Shown: positions 1 through 8,926 of the stretch, piece by piece
How positions within the stretch are numbered: position 1 is the stretch's first letter
Layout of the letters: each line of letters starts with the position of its first letter
Source: Paenibacillus macquariensis
Lineage (GTDB): Bacteria > Bacillota > Bacilli > Paenibacillales > Paenibacillaceae
Assembly: GCF_900156375.1 (NCBI RefSeq)
Contig: NZ_FTNK01000001.1
Location: 124,001-188,000 of the forward strand
Length of the DNA stretch: 64,000 nt
Reading direction: 5' to 3'
The notes under the pieces: model-generated
The model's input: the letters and a program-made list of their open reading frames with translations, nothing else
What the model was told of the DNA's origin: nothing
Database searches by the model: none
Translations under genes and position numbers: made by a program

Positions 1-42
1 AAACGATCTTAATATCGTGGACATACGCAATTTTTTATGCAT
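1..42 (-). CDS. 5' end of a truncated CDS leaving the window
   Basis: An AAGGAG Shine-Dalgarno (complement of 48-53) sits 5 nt before an ATG at 42. The frame stays open through 14 codons to the window edge. The visible residues (MHKKLRMSTILRSF) are basic then hydrophobic, as at the start of a membrane or secreted protein. No function can be given from so short a piece. It lies directly downstream of the lipoprotein gene on the same strand. Confidence 0.45.
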   Translation of the reverse strand, partial: MHKKLRMSTILRSF

Positions 43-112
43 TATGGCTCCTTGATTTGAAGGAATGGGTCGATAGTCATCATGTCTCCTACTTGGATGC
101 AGTACCTTTTCA

Positions 113-670
113 TCAGTCTTCTAAACTCATGCTGAATGAATTAATCTCGATACCATCTGGCAAATCTTCCTTAGACACACTAATAAGCGATCTTACGAAG
201 ACCTGCCCTTTCATTTTCTTATCTGAATTATTTTCATTACTCACTGGAATTACCTCGATTGTTAACGTTGGATTGTTCTCTGTATATACATCCGGTAATC
301 TTAGTGATTTAATCTTAAATCCTTCTGTTACAGATCCCTTTTGTCCAATACTTACACATATGAAATAAGCTATTGGTGTTTCTTTAACTATAAATCCGCC
401 AGGTACTGAATTCTTATACTCTTCATATTTATCTGTTATTTCTTTTGGTAGGTTTTCCGCGTTACTGGACTCCCAAGCAAACCTAGAAGAATTCTTCGAA
501 TATATCAGTTGTTTATAAGGAATACTCTTCTTACTTTGATTAGCCGCCTCAACCGTTTCTATTTGCGTAACCGTAGACTGGTTCCCATCCCCCTTTAGTC
601 CTGTGCTACAACCGATCTGTAAGCCCAACAGAACGATGATTATATACAATCCTGCCATTTTTTTAAACAA
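113..670 (-). CDS. small putative lipoprotein of unknown function
   Basis: This 185-residue protein has a short basic start, a hydrophobic stretch (about residues 7-18) and a Cys at about 21, which suggests a lipoprotein signal. The Gln at -3 of the lipobox is atypical, so lipidation is inferred rather than certain. The start is TTG at 670, supported by AAGGAGG 7 nt upstream. The mature part is hydrophilic with no motif I recognise. It follows the glycosidase gene by about 47 nt on the same strand and could be co-transcribed with it. Confidence 0.6.
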   Translation of the reverse strand: MFKKMAGLYIIIVLLGLQIGCSTGLKGDGNQSTVTQIETVEAANQSKKSIPYKQLIYSKNSSRFAWESSNAENLPKEITDKYEEYKNSVPGGFIVKETPIAYFICVSIGQKGSVTEGFKIKSLRLPDVYTENNPTLTIEVIPVSNENNSDKKMKGQVFVRSLISVSKEDLPDGIEINSFSMSLED

Positions 671-717
671 TTACAAACCTCCTTACTAGTCAACCTCATT
701 TATGATAAAAGAAATAC

Positions 718-1866
718 TTACTTCCGCTTCTTCCCTGCATCAATATCCTTCGAATCAAGTCCCTTCCAAATGTTTGGTAGATCGACTTGCTCAGGATGTT
801 CAAAGACCAGAAATGCTGTAGGTAGATAGCGCTCACCGTATTGAGAAGACGGACTATTCACAATTTCATTATCCTTGACTAACACGGTAGAGGAACCTCC
901 ATCCAAATTAGCTCCAATCACAGCGCCGTGTTCAAGTAAGATTTGTTGCACATCATACAAGTTAGCTCCCACACTTCCCACCTGTCTTCCATCAATGACA
1001 ACAAATAATATCGCCCCATCTGCGCGCTGGCCCATAGCTGTTCTTGGAGCAACTCCCCAACCTTCGCCTGCGTTCTTAATAAGTCCCTTCCCGTTGACTA
1101 TCATACGTGGTTGGAACGTAACCGCCTCCTGAACACCAAGATCTGTCAGTTCTTTAAGCGTGTAATTACCAGCAATCATTTTCCCAAGTCTATCTAGACC
1201 TACGATCTGTGTGCTCTTCTTCCCCCCGCTGCCATTATAATATAGTTGTCCTTGCGAAATAACGACACCAATCGGCTTGAATCCGTTTCCTTTCCCGTTC
1301 GGATCCGCGAATCCACCCCCATTGACTCCCGCAATTGCACCTGTACGCTTAACCATATCAGAGACCTTTTCCCCGGTACCTACTTTACTCGGGATACCTA
1401 GGCGGACTTTCGTTGGATCATTGACAATCATGACGTATCCGGTATAACCGCTACCTGATATATTCTCAATTTCTACAAGTGGCTTTTCCTTCTCTTCGGC
1501 GACAGGCTGAATGTCATGCGTATCAATCTCATCTCCCATTTGCTCAAACCGGGTATTATATTCCGTTACCCGTGTCTTCAATTCATTTTCGCCGATAATA
1601 TATTTAGCCAAGGAACGGTGCTGGGTAGTTATAAATGTATCTGCAATCAGATAGCGTAGATTTCGGGCTGAAGGCGCAAAATACACCCAACTACCGGCAG
1701 CCATGAGCAACACAAATACGCCAAGAAACACCATGGTCAATATATAAAAGAACGACCTTTTTTTCCTCTTCTTGATTTTCTTCTGTTGGCGTACTGTTGA
1801 ACGCCGTGGTAATGATGTAGGTTCCACTTCTTTCTTTGCCTCCCTGTCTTGTCTTCCAACTATCAT
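718..1866 (-). CDS. membrane-anchored phosphodiester glycosidase family protein (NAGPA/DUF2233 type)
   Basis: This 382-residue protein has a strongly basic cytoplasmic N-terminus (a Lys/Arg-rich run at about 28-38), one transmembrane helix at about 39-62, and a long extracytoplasmic domain. The C-terminal half carries the pattern of the NAGPA fold: GVNGGGF near the middle, APRTAMGQ, FVVIDGRQ, and near the end NLDGGSSTVLV. The family includes the mammalian mannose-6-phosphate uncovering enzyme and bacterial exopolysaccharide-associated proteins. The natural substrate here is unknown; a cell-surface glycan or teichoic-acid phosphodiester is a reasonable guess. The ATG at 1866 begins the basic region. 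Confidence 0.8.
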   Translation of the reverse strand: MIVGRQDREAKKEVEPTSLPRRSTVRQQKKIKKRKKRSFFYILTMVFLGVFVLLMAAGSWVYFAPSARNLRYLIADTFITTQHRSLAKYIIGENELKTRVTEYNTRFEQMGDEIDTHDIQPVAEEKEKPLVEIENISGSGYTGYVMIVNDPTKVRLGIPSKVGTGEKVSDMVKRTGAIAGVNGGGFADPNGKGNGFKPIGVVISQGQLYYNGSGGKKSTQIVGLDRLGKMIAGNYTLKELTDLGVQEAVTFQPRMIVNGKGLIKNAGEGWGVAPRTAMGQRADGAILFVVIDGRQVGSVGANLYDVQQILLEHGAVIGANLDGGSSTVLVKDNEIVNSPSSQYGERYLPTAFLVFEHPEQVDLPNIWKGLDSKDIDAGKKRK

Positions 1867-1956
1867 CTAGAAAATTATGTAATATCTTTTATAGTAGACG
1901 ATAATATGAGATACAAAGTTTCAATATTTTAACTATTATGTGTATCTTCATAAATG

Positions 1957-1986
1957 CAAAAAAAAGGACAACATAACACGTTGTCC
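1957..1986 (-). terminator. rho-independent terminator
   Basis: Inverted repeat GGACAAC/GTTGTCC (1966-1972 and 1980-1986) with a 7-nt loop. On the minus strand it is followed by a run of T (complement of the A-run at 1958-1965). It lies downstream of the methyltransferase gene and upstream of the glycosidase gene, so it separates the two units. Confidence 0.8.
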
Positions 1987-2081
1987 TGAACTGTGACCCG
2001 AATGCATACTTTTCTTTCTCATATCCGACATGCGCTCATTCAATATTTGTGAGGGTCTAAGCATTATCGCCCTTGCCCCTC

Positions 2082-2789
2082 CTATCTCCCTTTGATTATT
2101 CTTAACATAGCGTTTGCGTTTGCCTGAAACTCATAAGATGCGTTAATTTCTTCAACGGTACATCTCATATCTTCTAGATATTTCACTATTCTATCTAGAT
2201 GTTCATAACGTTTGCCTTCCAGGTCCACTAAAGGAAAAATACGAATTTCTTCTTTAGACACCCTCAACAATTCATTCAACGTTGTTATATGAAATTCATA
2301 GTCTAAGCGTTCAGCATATGTAAATAGGAAATGGGCAGACAGAAGAATATCGAATTCTCCATCTTTGAACGGTAACATAGGTAACGTCACTGGAATGTAC
2401 CGCTCACTAGATTCTCTCATATCATTAGCACAATCATTCAAAGCACTTTGACGATGTTCCCTGAGACTGTTTATATCCTTGAAATAATCCCAAATATACT
2501 TTTCTTTTACGTTCTCCATGTGTTCCATTGTATGTACTATGTCTTGTAGTCCTTTATTTACTAAGTCTTCCTGAGCGTGATAATAAGCAATATCACATGC
2601 TGTGATATCCAATCCTAATTTGTTACCTATTGCTGTAAAAGAACATGCTCCTGCTGGACAATCCAGTATTTTCTTCCCTTTCAACTCGTCCTCTGATAGC
2701 GAAAACATGTCTAGATATTCCTTATAACTTCTCCCTATAAAAACAATTCTTTCTATCTCTAACTTAGTCCTCTGCTCAGCTCTACTCAT
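2082..2789 (-). CDS. class I SAM-dependent methyltransferase
   Basis: This 235-residue protein contains methyltransferase motif I as ILDCPAGACSF (about residues 40-50), then a candidate acidic residue (ACDIAYY) for SAM ribose binding, and a motif-IV-like FDILLSAHFLF near 145. The substrate cannot be read from sequence. It sits between its own terminator and the PH-domain gene, with a 36-nt gap, so the two may share a transcript. Confidence is high for the fold and low for the target. Confidence 0.75.
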   Translation of the reverse strand: MSRAEQRTKLEIERIVFIGRSYKEYLDMFSLSEDELKGKKILDCPAGACSFTAIGNKLGLDITACDIAYYHAQEDLVNKGLQDIVHTMEHMENVKEKYIWDYFKDINSLREHRQSALNDCANDMRESSERYIPVTLPMLPFKDGEFDILLSAHFLFTYAERLDYEFHITTLNELLRVSKEEIRIFPLVDLEGKRYEHLDRIVKYLEDMRCTVEEINASYEFQANANAMLRIIKGR

Positions 2790-2825
2790 CTAAACACACC
2801 TCTTCATGTATAATTAAGTTCAACT

Positions 2826-3254
2826 TTATTCTATGTGTACATGTGGACAGCGAATCCTTAACTCCCTTATGAAGGTTTCTTGATCAAGGGGAGAGACTTG
2901 CACAACATCATATCTACCATACTTAATTTCAACTTTACGACTAGAGGTCGCCATAGCCATATTTGATATCCAAGATCGAACTGGCTTCACATGAGTAATG
3001 CTATCATAAGTTATAGAGTTGGTTAACGGTCCCATCCGAATGAACAATTCAGTATCCAATAACTTATAGACTACCCCCAACCATATCCAAGCTATGAAGC
3101 CCGCCATCCCCATACAGAATAGGAATAATATACTCCCACCAATGATATTAGTTCCCACCTTAAAAAGTGGAGATATGCTTGCCAAAGCTAAGCCAATGAT
3201 ACAGAACCACATCGTAATCGATAACCAAAGGTCTCTCCTCGGAATAAATTTCAA
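2826..3254 (-). CDS. bacterial PH-domain membrane protein
   Basis: The protein has two adjacent hydrophobic helices in its first half, followed by a small beta-rich region with the pattern typical of bacterial PH (bPH) domains: NSITYDSITHVKP, then KVEIKYGRYDVVQVSP and a final Arg-rich strand. The frame is open from 3293. An AGGAGG ideally spaced (6 nt) before a TTG at 3254 argues for that start and a protein of about 142 residues. Its role is unknown; bPH proteins are usually membrane-associated and possibly stress-related. Confidence 0.65.
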   Translation of the reverse strand: MKFIPRRDLWLSITMWFCIIGLALASISPLFKVGTNIIGGSILFLFCMGMAGFIAWIWLGVVYKLLDTELFIRMGPLTNSITYDSITHVKPVRSWISNMAMATSSRKVEIKYGRYDVVQVSPLDQETFIRELRIRCPHVHIE

Positions 3255-3370
3255 AGAATTCCTCCTCTTATGTGTATTACGTATTACGAACAATAGATCT
3301 AGTGTAATTAATTTCTAACAATATAGCACAATCTATTAATTGGCAATACCGAATATGATTCATCCCTCGA

Positions 3371-3931
3371 TTAATCTTCCATCAACCGTGCCATTACTAC
3401 TAGCTTACTTAATGTTTTCCAATTCCGAACTGTCACGGGTCCACCAAGCTTATGTAAATGATTCGCAAGCTTCGAATTCCGAACACTATTACGGAACAAT
3501 AAATAGACGTCTCGCCCTACAACATAATATTCATCGTTAATGCTGCTATATGCGCTCAGCCGATCAATATCTTCTTGAACCGGTACTTCTACCAACATAG
3601 CGACATAGAGACTCTCGCCTACAGATGTTGCTTCTGCTTCAGCAAGAATATCTTCTGAGAACGGGCAATGATCGATAATCCGCTCCAATTCCGTAGATGT
3701 TCTCAGCATCACATTGACCGAGAATCCACAAACCGTTTCAATTTCATGTTCGATTAGTCTGATTAAGGGTTCCTCCAACGCATTGGATTGGAACAAAACA
3801 TTTCCGCTTTGGATATAAGTCTGAACACGTTGTAACCCCATCATTTCGAACATTTGCTTTAACACTGCCTTCTTAATCATATTCTTTCCGCCTACGTTAA
3901 TCCCTCGCAAGAACGCAATATATGTAGTCAT
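3371..3931 (-). CDS. DUF1697 family protein
   Basis: This 186-residue protein begins with the family hallmark YIAFLRGINVGGKN, then contains YIQSGNVLF and, near the end, VTVRNWKT (residues about 165-172). Members are soluble single-domain proteins of about 180 residues with no established biochemical function. The ATG at 3931 has an AGGTTGGTG-like ribosome site. The gene is next to, and on the same strand as, the LysR regulator, 24 nt downstream of it, so co-transcription is possible. Confidence 0.85.
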   Translation of the reverse strand: MTTYIAFLRGINVGGKNMIKKAVLKQMFEMMGLQRVQTYIQSGNVLFQSNALEEPLIRLIEHEIETVCGFSVNVMLRTSTELERIIDHCPFSEDILAEAEATSVGESLYVAMLVEVPVQEDIDRLSAYSSINDEYYVVGRDVYLLFRNSVRNSKLANHLHKLGGPVTVRNWKTLSKLVVMARLMED

Positions 3932-3955
3932 TTGGCACCAACCTCTTCTTTTCTT

Positions 3956-4840
3956 CTATTTTTCAATTAGATCCTGTTTAATAAATTCATATAACTTTGA
4001 ACTAGCGCTACTCAGCGGATATTCTGATGTTTTACATAGAATACCAAAAGTCATGTCTATATGACAGTCACTCATCGTCCGAACGATTGTTCCAGAAGGA
4101 ACAGGGTTCAAAACAATTTCCGGCACAAAAGCGATACCTAATCCTCTTTCAACATAGTATTTCAAAGCCGTCATGCTCCCAATCTCCATCGTGTCCGAAC
4201 CAATATTTCCTGATTCCTGCAATACCATCTCAAGTTTTCTTCGATATGGACAGGTTGCTGATGTAATAAGCAGACGTACTCTCCGAATATCATCCAACGT
4301 AATATCAGATTTCTCCGTAAGAGGATGATTCTCGGGCATTAACAGCACAAAGGCTTCCTTAAATAGAGGTTCAAAATAAAGCTCCGATCCGAGATCTGGT
4401 TCAGAACAAAGAGCAAAATCAATCTCCCCTTTGAGAAGTCGCTCGCTCAACACAGGTGTATTTGCAAACTCTACAGATACTCTGATTTTTGGGAATTGAG
4501 TTATAAACTTCTCCAAAATACTAGGTAACCGATAACTAGCAGTAGGCTCCGTCACACCAATTCGAATATTTCCTGCCTCACCTAACTGCAAATCCGTCAT
4601 ATTCGTTTGTAATAGCTCCATATTCTTTACAATTTGTATACTTTGTTCATGAAACATTCTTCCTGCTTCTGTTAATGTAATCTTTTTCCCACGCTCGATA
4701 AGCTTAATACCCAAATCGGATTCCAGCTTTTGAATTTGCATTGTAACGGTGGATTGAGCATAATTCATTTCCTCAGCGGCTCGGTTGAAACTTCCGTATT
4801 TCACTATTAGCTGAAACGTTTTTAATGTTTTAAGATCCAT
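3956..4840 (-). CDS. LysR-family transcriptional regulator
   Basis: The N-terminal winged helix (residues about 1-60 from the chosen start) contains FNRAAEEMNYAQSTVTMQIQ, the family's recognition-helix pattern. A periplasmic-binding-like effector domain follows (GNIRIGVTEP onward). The frame is open from 4888, but AGAGGAG 5 nt before the ATG at 4840 gives the usual family start (MDLKTLKTF) and about 294 residues. It is divergent from the SDR gene at 5014, the classic LysR arrangement, so that oxidoreductase is the likely target. The effector is unknown. Confidence 0.88.
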   Translation of the reverse strand: MDLKTLKTFQLIVKYGSFNRAAEEMNYAQSTVTMQIQKLESDLGIKLIERGKKITLTEAGRMFHEQSIQIVKNMELLQTNMTDLQLGEAGNIRIGVTEPTASYRLPSILEKFITQFPKIRVSVEFANTPVLSERLLKGEIDFALCSEPDLGSELYFEPLFKEAFVLLMPENHPLTEKSDITLDDIRRVRLLITSATCPYRRKLEMVLQESGNIGSDTMEIGSMTALKYYVERGLGIAFVPEIVLNPVPSGTIVRTMSDCHIDMTFGILCKTSEYPLSSASSKLYEFIKQDLIEK

Positions 4841-4871
4841 CTTTACTCCTCTTAAAGTTAGTTCAATTATT

Positions 4872-4888
4872 TTGAATAGAACGTTCAA
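4872..4888. promoter_or_regulatory. candidate LysR operator
   Basis: Interrupted palindrome TTGAA-N7-TTCAA in the LysR/SDR divergent intergenic region, just upstream of the LysR start. It has the size and dyad symmetry of a T-N11-A box, and related TTCAATTA copies lie to its right. The assignment rests on position and symmetry only. Confidence 0.35.
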
Positions 4889-5013
4889 TTAATTCAATTA
4901 TACAAAACTGAAATAGCAATATACAATTATTTAAGTTCCTATATATCATAAATTTCAGACGTTTAGATCAGTAAAGATTTCATAAAAGAACATTGGCTAA
5001 GGAGTGCATAAGA

Positions 5014-5754
5014 ATGGATTTAAAATACAAGGTAGCGCTCGTCACCGGCGGTGGGACTGGGATTGGTAGAGCTACATCCTTAGAACTTGCGAAACGTGGG
5101 GCTAACGTGGCAGTTAATTACTCGCGTTCTAAAGCAGATGCTGATGAAACGGTGCAGTTAATTAATAGCCATGGTGGAAATGCCATAGCGATACAAGCAG
5201 ATGTTTCTCACGATACGGAAATACGTGAGATGGTCGAACACATTGTACAACAATTCGGTACGATTGATTTGCTTGTGAATAATGCTAGCATAACATCTCA
5301 TATCGCACTCGATGATCTTGAAGCCGTAACGGATGCTGTATGGGATAATCTCTTTGATGTGAATGTGAAAGGCATGTTTAACTGCGCTCGAGCCGTTGCC
5401 CCATACATGAAAACGAGTAACCAAGGCGCAATTGTCAATCTCGGAAGTATAGCGGGTATTACAGGGTTAGGATCTTCACTACCCTATGCCGTATCCAAAG
5501 CAGCCGTACATGCGCTGACTAAATCGTTAGCACGTGCCTTAGCTCCTGATATAAGAGTAAATTGTGTTGTACCAGGAGCCGTTGCTACAAGATGGTGGGC
5601 TGGAAGAGAAGAACAAATGAAGAGGTTAGCTCCTCATCTTCTGTTACAGCACATCTCCACACCTGAAGATATTGCTAAATTTATCTGTTCAGTCTTGGAA
5701 CAAGAGGCCATGACTGGTCAGATCATTACGATAGATAGTGGACAAACATTATAA
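5014..5754 (+). CDS. SDR-family NAD(P)-dependent oxidoreductase
   Basis: This classical short-chain dehydrogenase has the cofactor motif TGGGTGIG at residues 11-18, LLVNNAS, a Ser-Tyr-Lys catalytic set (SIAG then YAVSK) and VNCVVPGAV after it. It resembles FabG-type 3-oxoacyl-ACP reductases and glucose dehydrogenases, but the substrate is not deducible. The start is ATG at 5014 with AAGGAG at 4999-5004; an in-frame TTG seven codons upstream lacks a ribosome site. It is divergent from the LysR gene and probably controlled by it. Confidence 0.88.
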   Translation: MDLKYKVALVTGGGTGIGRATSLELAKRGANVAVNYSRSKADADETVQLINSHGGNAIAIQADVSHDTEIREMVEHIVQQFGTIDLLVNNASITSHIALDDLEAVTDAVWDNLFDVNVKGMFNCARAVAPYMKTSNQGAIVNLGSIAGITGLGSSLPYAVSKAAVHALTKSLARALAPDIRVNCVVPGAVATRWWAGREEQMKRLAPHLLLQHISTPEDIAKFICSVLEQEAMTGQIITIDSGQTL

Positions 5755-5809
5755 TAACAATATTAGGATATCCATCCGTATCATATCAATTTGATCAATT
5801 AATTCACCA

Positions 5810-5838
5810 TTGTAGTCAATAATCACAACTGTTATAAT
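5810..5838 (+). promoter_or_regulatory. sigma-A-type promoter of the AAC(3) leader
   Basis: TTGTAG (5810-5815), a 17-nt spacer, then a perfect TATAAT (5833-5838). Transcription would start near 5845, leaving a leader of about 118 nt before the acetyltransferase ATG, with a terminator-like hairpin inside it. Confidence 0.65.
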
Positions 5839-5873
5839 ATTCAAAACATTCCATTTAAAACAACATAAGGGCT

Positions 5874-5945
5874 ATGCTTTTCTGGCGATACCGGAGACAA
5901 CCCACGTTACGAATAGGGTTGTTTTTGTGTTTTGTTTTATATTGA
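5874..5945 (+). other. possible 23-codon leader peptide ORF
   Basis: An ATG at 5874 opens a 23-codon frame rich in Arg and hydrophobic codons, ending in TGA at 5943-5945. It runs through the terminator hairpin at 5897-5936 and stops just before the acetyltransferase ribosome site. An AAGGG lies only 2 nt upstream of the ATG, which is closer than ideal. Translation is therefore uncertain; the attraction is the position, which would let ribosome stalling govern the hairpin. Confidence 0.3.
5897..5936 (+). terminator. terminator/attenuator hairpin ahead of the AAC(3) gene
   Basis: Stem ACAACCC (5897-5903) / GGGTTGT (5916-5922) with a 12-nt loop, followed by TTTTGTGTTTTG. It lies between a good promoter (5810-5838) and the acetyltransferase start at 5963. 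It could therefore act as an attenuator as well as terminate read-through from the SDR gene. Confidence 0.65.
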
Positions 5946-5962
5946 TAATGGAGGGTTGAACA

Positions 5963-6766
5963 ATGACAGTAACAAATGAGACTAGAGTCATCTTAACCAA
6001 AGCAGATTTAATCCAACAATTTATCACCTGTGGAGTAGCAGAAGGGCAAACGATATTTGTACATACATCATTAAAAAGTCTGGGATTTGTTGTTGGTGGC
6101 GCAGAAACGTTAATACGATCCCTTCTTGAAATCGTAGGAGAGGAAGGTACATTAATGATGCCCTCTCAGACATGGAAGAATCTCGACCCATCCACGGGCG
6201 TACATTGGGAAGAACCCGTAGAATGGTGGCCCATCATTCGTGAACACTGGCCCGCCTATGATAAAGAGATTACACCTGCCATTAGTATGGGTATTGTGGC
6301 TGAAATGTTTAGAAGCTGGCCTGGGGCATACAGATCTGACCACCCGGCAAGATCGATAGCAGCTGTAGGGAAACATGCGGAATATATAACATCAGAACAT
6401 GATTTAAGTAATATTTTCGGGATCAACTCTCCTGTTGACAAATTGTATACCTTAGATGGATACGTCCTCTTGATAGGTGTCGGATACGATAAGAATACCT
6501 CGCTCCATTTAGCGGAGACAAGAGCACACTTTGCAACAAAACGATTTACAGATGAGAGTAGCGCGATCATGGTAGACGGCAAGCGACAGTGGGTGACTTA
6601 TTCTACCCAAGCAGTCGATGATGAAGATTTCATTCGATTAGGTAGCGTTTATGATACAGAAAACAACATTGTGGTTCATAAAGTAGGAAATGCGGATGTA
6701 CGCTTCATGAAACAAAGACCATTAATTGATTGGACGGTTCAGTGGATGGAAAGGAATAGAGTGTAA
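5963..6766 (+). CDS. AAC(3)-family aminoglycoside N-acetyltransferase
   Basis: This 267-residue protein is typical in length for the antibiotic_NAT (AAC(3)/YokD/FrbF) family, which transfers acetyl from acetyl-CoA to the 3-amino group of 2-deoxystreptamine aminoglycosides. Family features visible are VHTSLKSLGFVVGGAET near the start, GTLMMPSQTW, RSDHPARSIAAVG and LLIGVGYDKNTSLHLAE. GGAGGG lies 8 nt before the ATG at 5963. Many chromosomal Bacillales homologues are weak or act on other amines, so drug resistance is inferred rather than shown. It is monocistronic, with a leader hairpin upstream and a two-way terminator downstream. Confidence 0.85.
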   Translation: MTVTNETRVILTKADLIQQFITCGVAEGQTIFVHTSLKSLGFVVGGAETLIRSLLEIVGEEGTLMMPSQTWKNLDPSTGVHWEEPVEWWPIIREHWPAYDKEITPAISMGIVAEMFRSWPGAYRSDHPARSIAAVGKHAEYITSEHDLSNIFGINSPVDKLYTLDGYVLLIGVGYDKNTSLHLAETRAHFATKRFTDESSAIMVDGKRQWVTYSTQAVDDEDFIRLGSVYDTENNIVVHKVGNADVRFMKQRPLIDWTVQWMERNRV

Positions 6767-6782
6767 TCAAATTTAAACACAA

Positions 6783-6831
6783 AAAAGATGAGTCCACAAA
6801 GCTGCCTAAGCCTTTGCGGTTCTCATCTTTT
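6783..6831. terminator. bidirectional terminator between AAC(3) and dnaD
   Basis: AAAAGATGAG (6783-6792) pairs with CTCATCTTTT (6822-6831); an inner CAAAG/CTTTG pairing lies between. A/T tracts on both sides serve the plus-strand acetyltransferase gene and the minus-strand dnaD gene. Confidence 0.8.
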
Positions 6832-6852
6832 ATATAAATCCGAATAATCTTT

Positions 6853-7554
6853 TTAACTTCTACCGTTACTACGGAACTTTTGCGTATAGGCTTTAGCATC
6901 ATTAACATTCTTGACGCGATTGCGGCTCCATTCCAGTAATATACGGTCGATATAACGGAAATGGACCTTCCCAGCAAATACAGCTTCTTTCAAAGCCATG
7001 AGAATGAGTTCGTCAGGGTATTTGTCTTGATCTAGCCATCCCGATATCGTCTCACATTCCATCGGTGACAGTGGTCGTCCAAATTCCTTCTCGAAAATGG
7101 TAAACATATTACGCTCAGACTCAGGCTCACCTGCAGCTGATATAGTTTTTTCACGTTGAATAGAAGCTTGTTTAGCCTTATTCTTAGCATCATTCGCCAT
7201 ACATATGCTTAACTTATCATAAAGTCCTGAGACGTTATAACGTTCATATTGAATACCACTTTCTTCATCGAACTCTTCATCAATGCTGAGAAATCCATCC
7301 TTCATGAGCTTCTGTAGCGTCAGAGATATGGATGCTGTCGTTCCCCCTGCAAGTTCCTGCATATCTTCTAATGTAGGGAACTCTTTGTGCTCCACCTGCT
7401 TGAAAGACATGAGGTGCATTAACAATAACAGCTCATTGTCCTTCAGCTTCAATCTACGGTAATAACGGAACAGTGCATAAGGTATTATAGCTACCCCTGA
7501 TCCCATGCCTGATGAAGCTCCCTCTGCCCATGTTCTCCATCCATTATTATCCAT
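6853..7554 (-). CDS. dnaD: DnaD-type primosomal replication protein
   Basis: This protein of about 233 residues has an N-terminal winged-helix region (IIPYALFRYYRRL, DNELLLLMHLM, LEDMQELAGG) and a C-terminal DnaB_2/DnaD domain ending in the diagnostic YIDRILLEW (Y-x3-I-x3-W) motif. DnaD acts with DnaB and DnaI to load the replicative helicase. The frame opens at a GTG at 7563, but AAGAGGTG is better placed for the ATG at 7554. The order asnS-dnaD matches B. subtilis; the next gene expected there, nth, is absent and replaced by the plus-strand acetyltransferase. Confidence 0.9.
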   Translation of the reverse strand: MDNNGWRTWAEGASSGMGSGVAIIPYALFRYYRRLKLKDNELLLLMHLMSFKQVEHKEFPTLEDMQELAGGTTASISLTLQKLMKDGFLSIDEEFDEESGIQYERYNVSGLYDKLSICMANDAKNKAKQASIQREKTISAAGEPESERNMFTIFEKEFGRPLSPMECETISGWLDQDKYPDELILMALKEAVFAGKVHFRYIDRILLEWSRNRVKNVNDAKAYTQKFRSNGRS

Positions 7555-7571
7555 GGACATCACCTCTTAAC

Positions 7572-8867
7572 TTAAGGATACAGACGATACAACGTACGTG
7601 GGAAGGCAATCGTCTCACGAACATGATCAAGTCCACAAATCCATGCTACAGTACGTTCTAGACCTAGACCGAATCCAGAGTGAGGTACTGATCCATATTT
7701 ACGTAAATCCATATACCATTGGTATGTCTCTAATGACAAGTTATGCTCTTTGAAACGCTCTTCAAGCAACGCTTGGTCATCAATACGTTGCGATCCTCCA
7801 ATAATCTCACCATATCCTTCAGGTGCAATCATATCAGCACATAACACGACTTCTGGACGTGTTGGATCAGGCTTCATATAGAATGATTTGATACCAACAG
7901 GGTAGTGTGTTATGAATACTGGTTTGTCATGACTCTCAGCGATCGCAGTCTCATGAGGAGCACCGAAATCATCACCCCAAGGAATGTCGAAACCTTTTCC
8001 ATGTAGGAATTCAATAGCTTCATCATACGTAATACGAGGGAATGGCGCTTGAATCTGCTCCAACTTAGAAACATCACGACCCACTGCTTCTAATTCTGTA
8101 CGACAATTCTTAAGCACAGATTGTACAACATAACTGATAAAGTTTTCTTGAACGCGCAAACTTTCTTCATGATCTGTAAATGCCATCTCAGGCTCAATCA
8201 TCCAGAATTCGATCAAATGACGACGTGTTTTGGATTTCTCCGCACGGAAAGTAGGTCCGAAAGAATATACTTTTCCTAACGCCATCGCTGCAGCTTCCAT
8301 GTATAACTGGCCACTTTGAGTTAGGTAAGCATCCTCATCGAAATATTTCGTATGGAACAAGTTAGTTGTTCCTTCCGCAGATGTCGGAGTAAGGATCGGT
8401 GGATCCACCAATGTAAATCCATTTGTGTCAAAGAACTCACGTACCGAACGAATGATTTCCGCACGAATTACAAGAATCGCACGTTGTTTGTTCGAACGCA
8501 ACCATAAATGACGATGATCCATTAAGAAATCAACACCATGTTCTTTTGGAGTAATGGGATAGTTCTCCGTGATATGTATCACTTCAATCCCCGTGACAGA
8601 CATTTCATACCCAGATGCGCTACGTGGTTCTTCACGAATGATTCCCGTTACATACAGCGAACTTTCTTGTGTCAGACTCTTAGCAGCATCCCAGACTTCT
8701 TCTGTTACTTCACTCTTTACGACTACCCCTTGGATATATCCGCTACCATCACGTAGTTGTAGAAATTGAATTTTCCCACTTGAACGTTTGTTATTGATCC
8801 AGCTTCCAATGGTCACTGTTTCGCCAACATGTTTAAACACATCACGAATCACACTTTTGTTGGACAT
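7572..8867 (-). CDS. asnS: asparaginyl-tRNA synthetase
   Basis: This 431-residue class IIb synthetase is almost exactly the B. subtilis length. The N-terminal OB-fold anticodon-binding domain ([21 protein letters not shown]) is followed by the catalytic core. Motif 2 appears as [19 protein letters not shown] and motif 3 as [16 protein letters not shown]. It charges tRNA-Asn with asparagine. A GGGAGAG ribosome site precedes the ATG. It sits 17 nt upstream of dnaD, as in other Bacillales, and the two form an operon. Confidence 0.97.
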   Translation of the reverse strand: MSNKSVIRDVFKHVGETVTIGSWINNKRSSGKIQFLQLRDGSGYIQGVVVKSEVTEEVWDAAKSLTQESSLYVTGIIREEPRSASGYEMSVTGIEVIHITENYPITPKEHGVDFLMDHRHLWLRSNKQRAILVIRAEIIRSVREFFDTNGFTLVDPPILTPTSAEGTTNLFHTKYFDEDAYLTQSGQLYMEAAAMALGKVYSFGPTFRAEKSKTRRHLIEFWMIEPEMAFTDHEESLRVQENFISYVVQSVLKNCRTELEAVGRDVSKLEQIQAPFPRITYDEAIEFLHGKGFDIPWGDDFGAPHETAIAESHDKPVFITHYPVGIKSFYMKPDPTRPEVVLCADMIAPEGYGEIIGGSQRIDDQALLEERFKEHNLSLETYQWYMDLRKYGSVPHSGFGLGLERTVAWICGLDHVRETIAFPRTLYRLYP

Positions 8868-8926
8868 GCCTTAATCTCTCCCTTATTGTCTGACCTTCGA
8901 TATTATATATTCATGATGAAGAACAA

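Noticed and set aside
57..368. Plus-strand open frame opposite the lipoprotein gene
   Set aside because: Antisense shadow of the lipoprotein gene at 113-670, which has a proper ribosome site and signal sequence; no initiation signal here.
5755..5962. Aminoglycoside-binding riboswitch ahead of the AAC(3) gene
   Set aside because: No match that I can see to the reported aac/aad leader structure; only a simple terminator hairpin and a short frame are visible, so it is described as an attenuator candidate.
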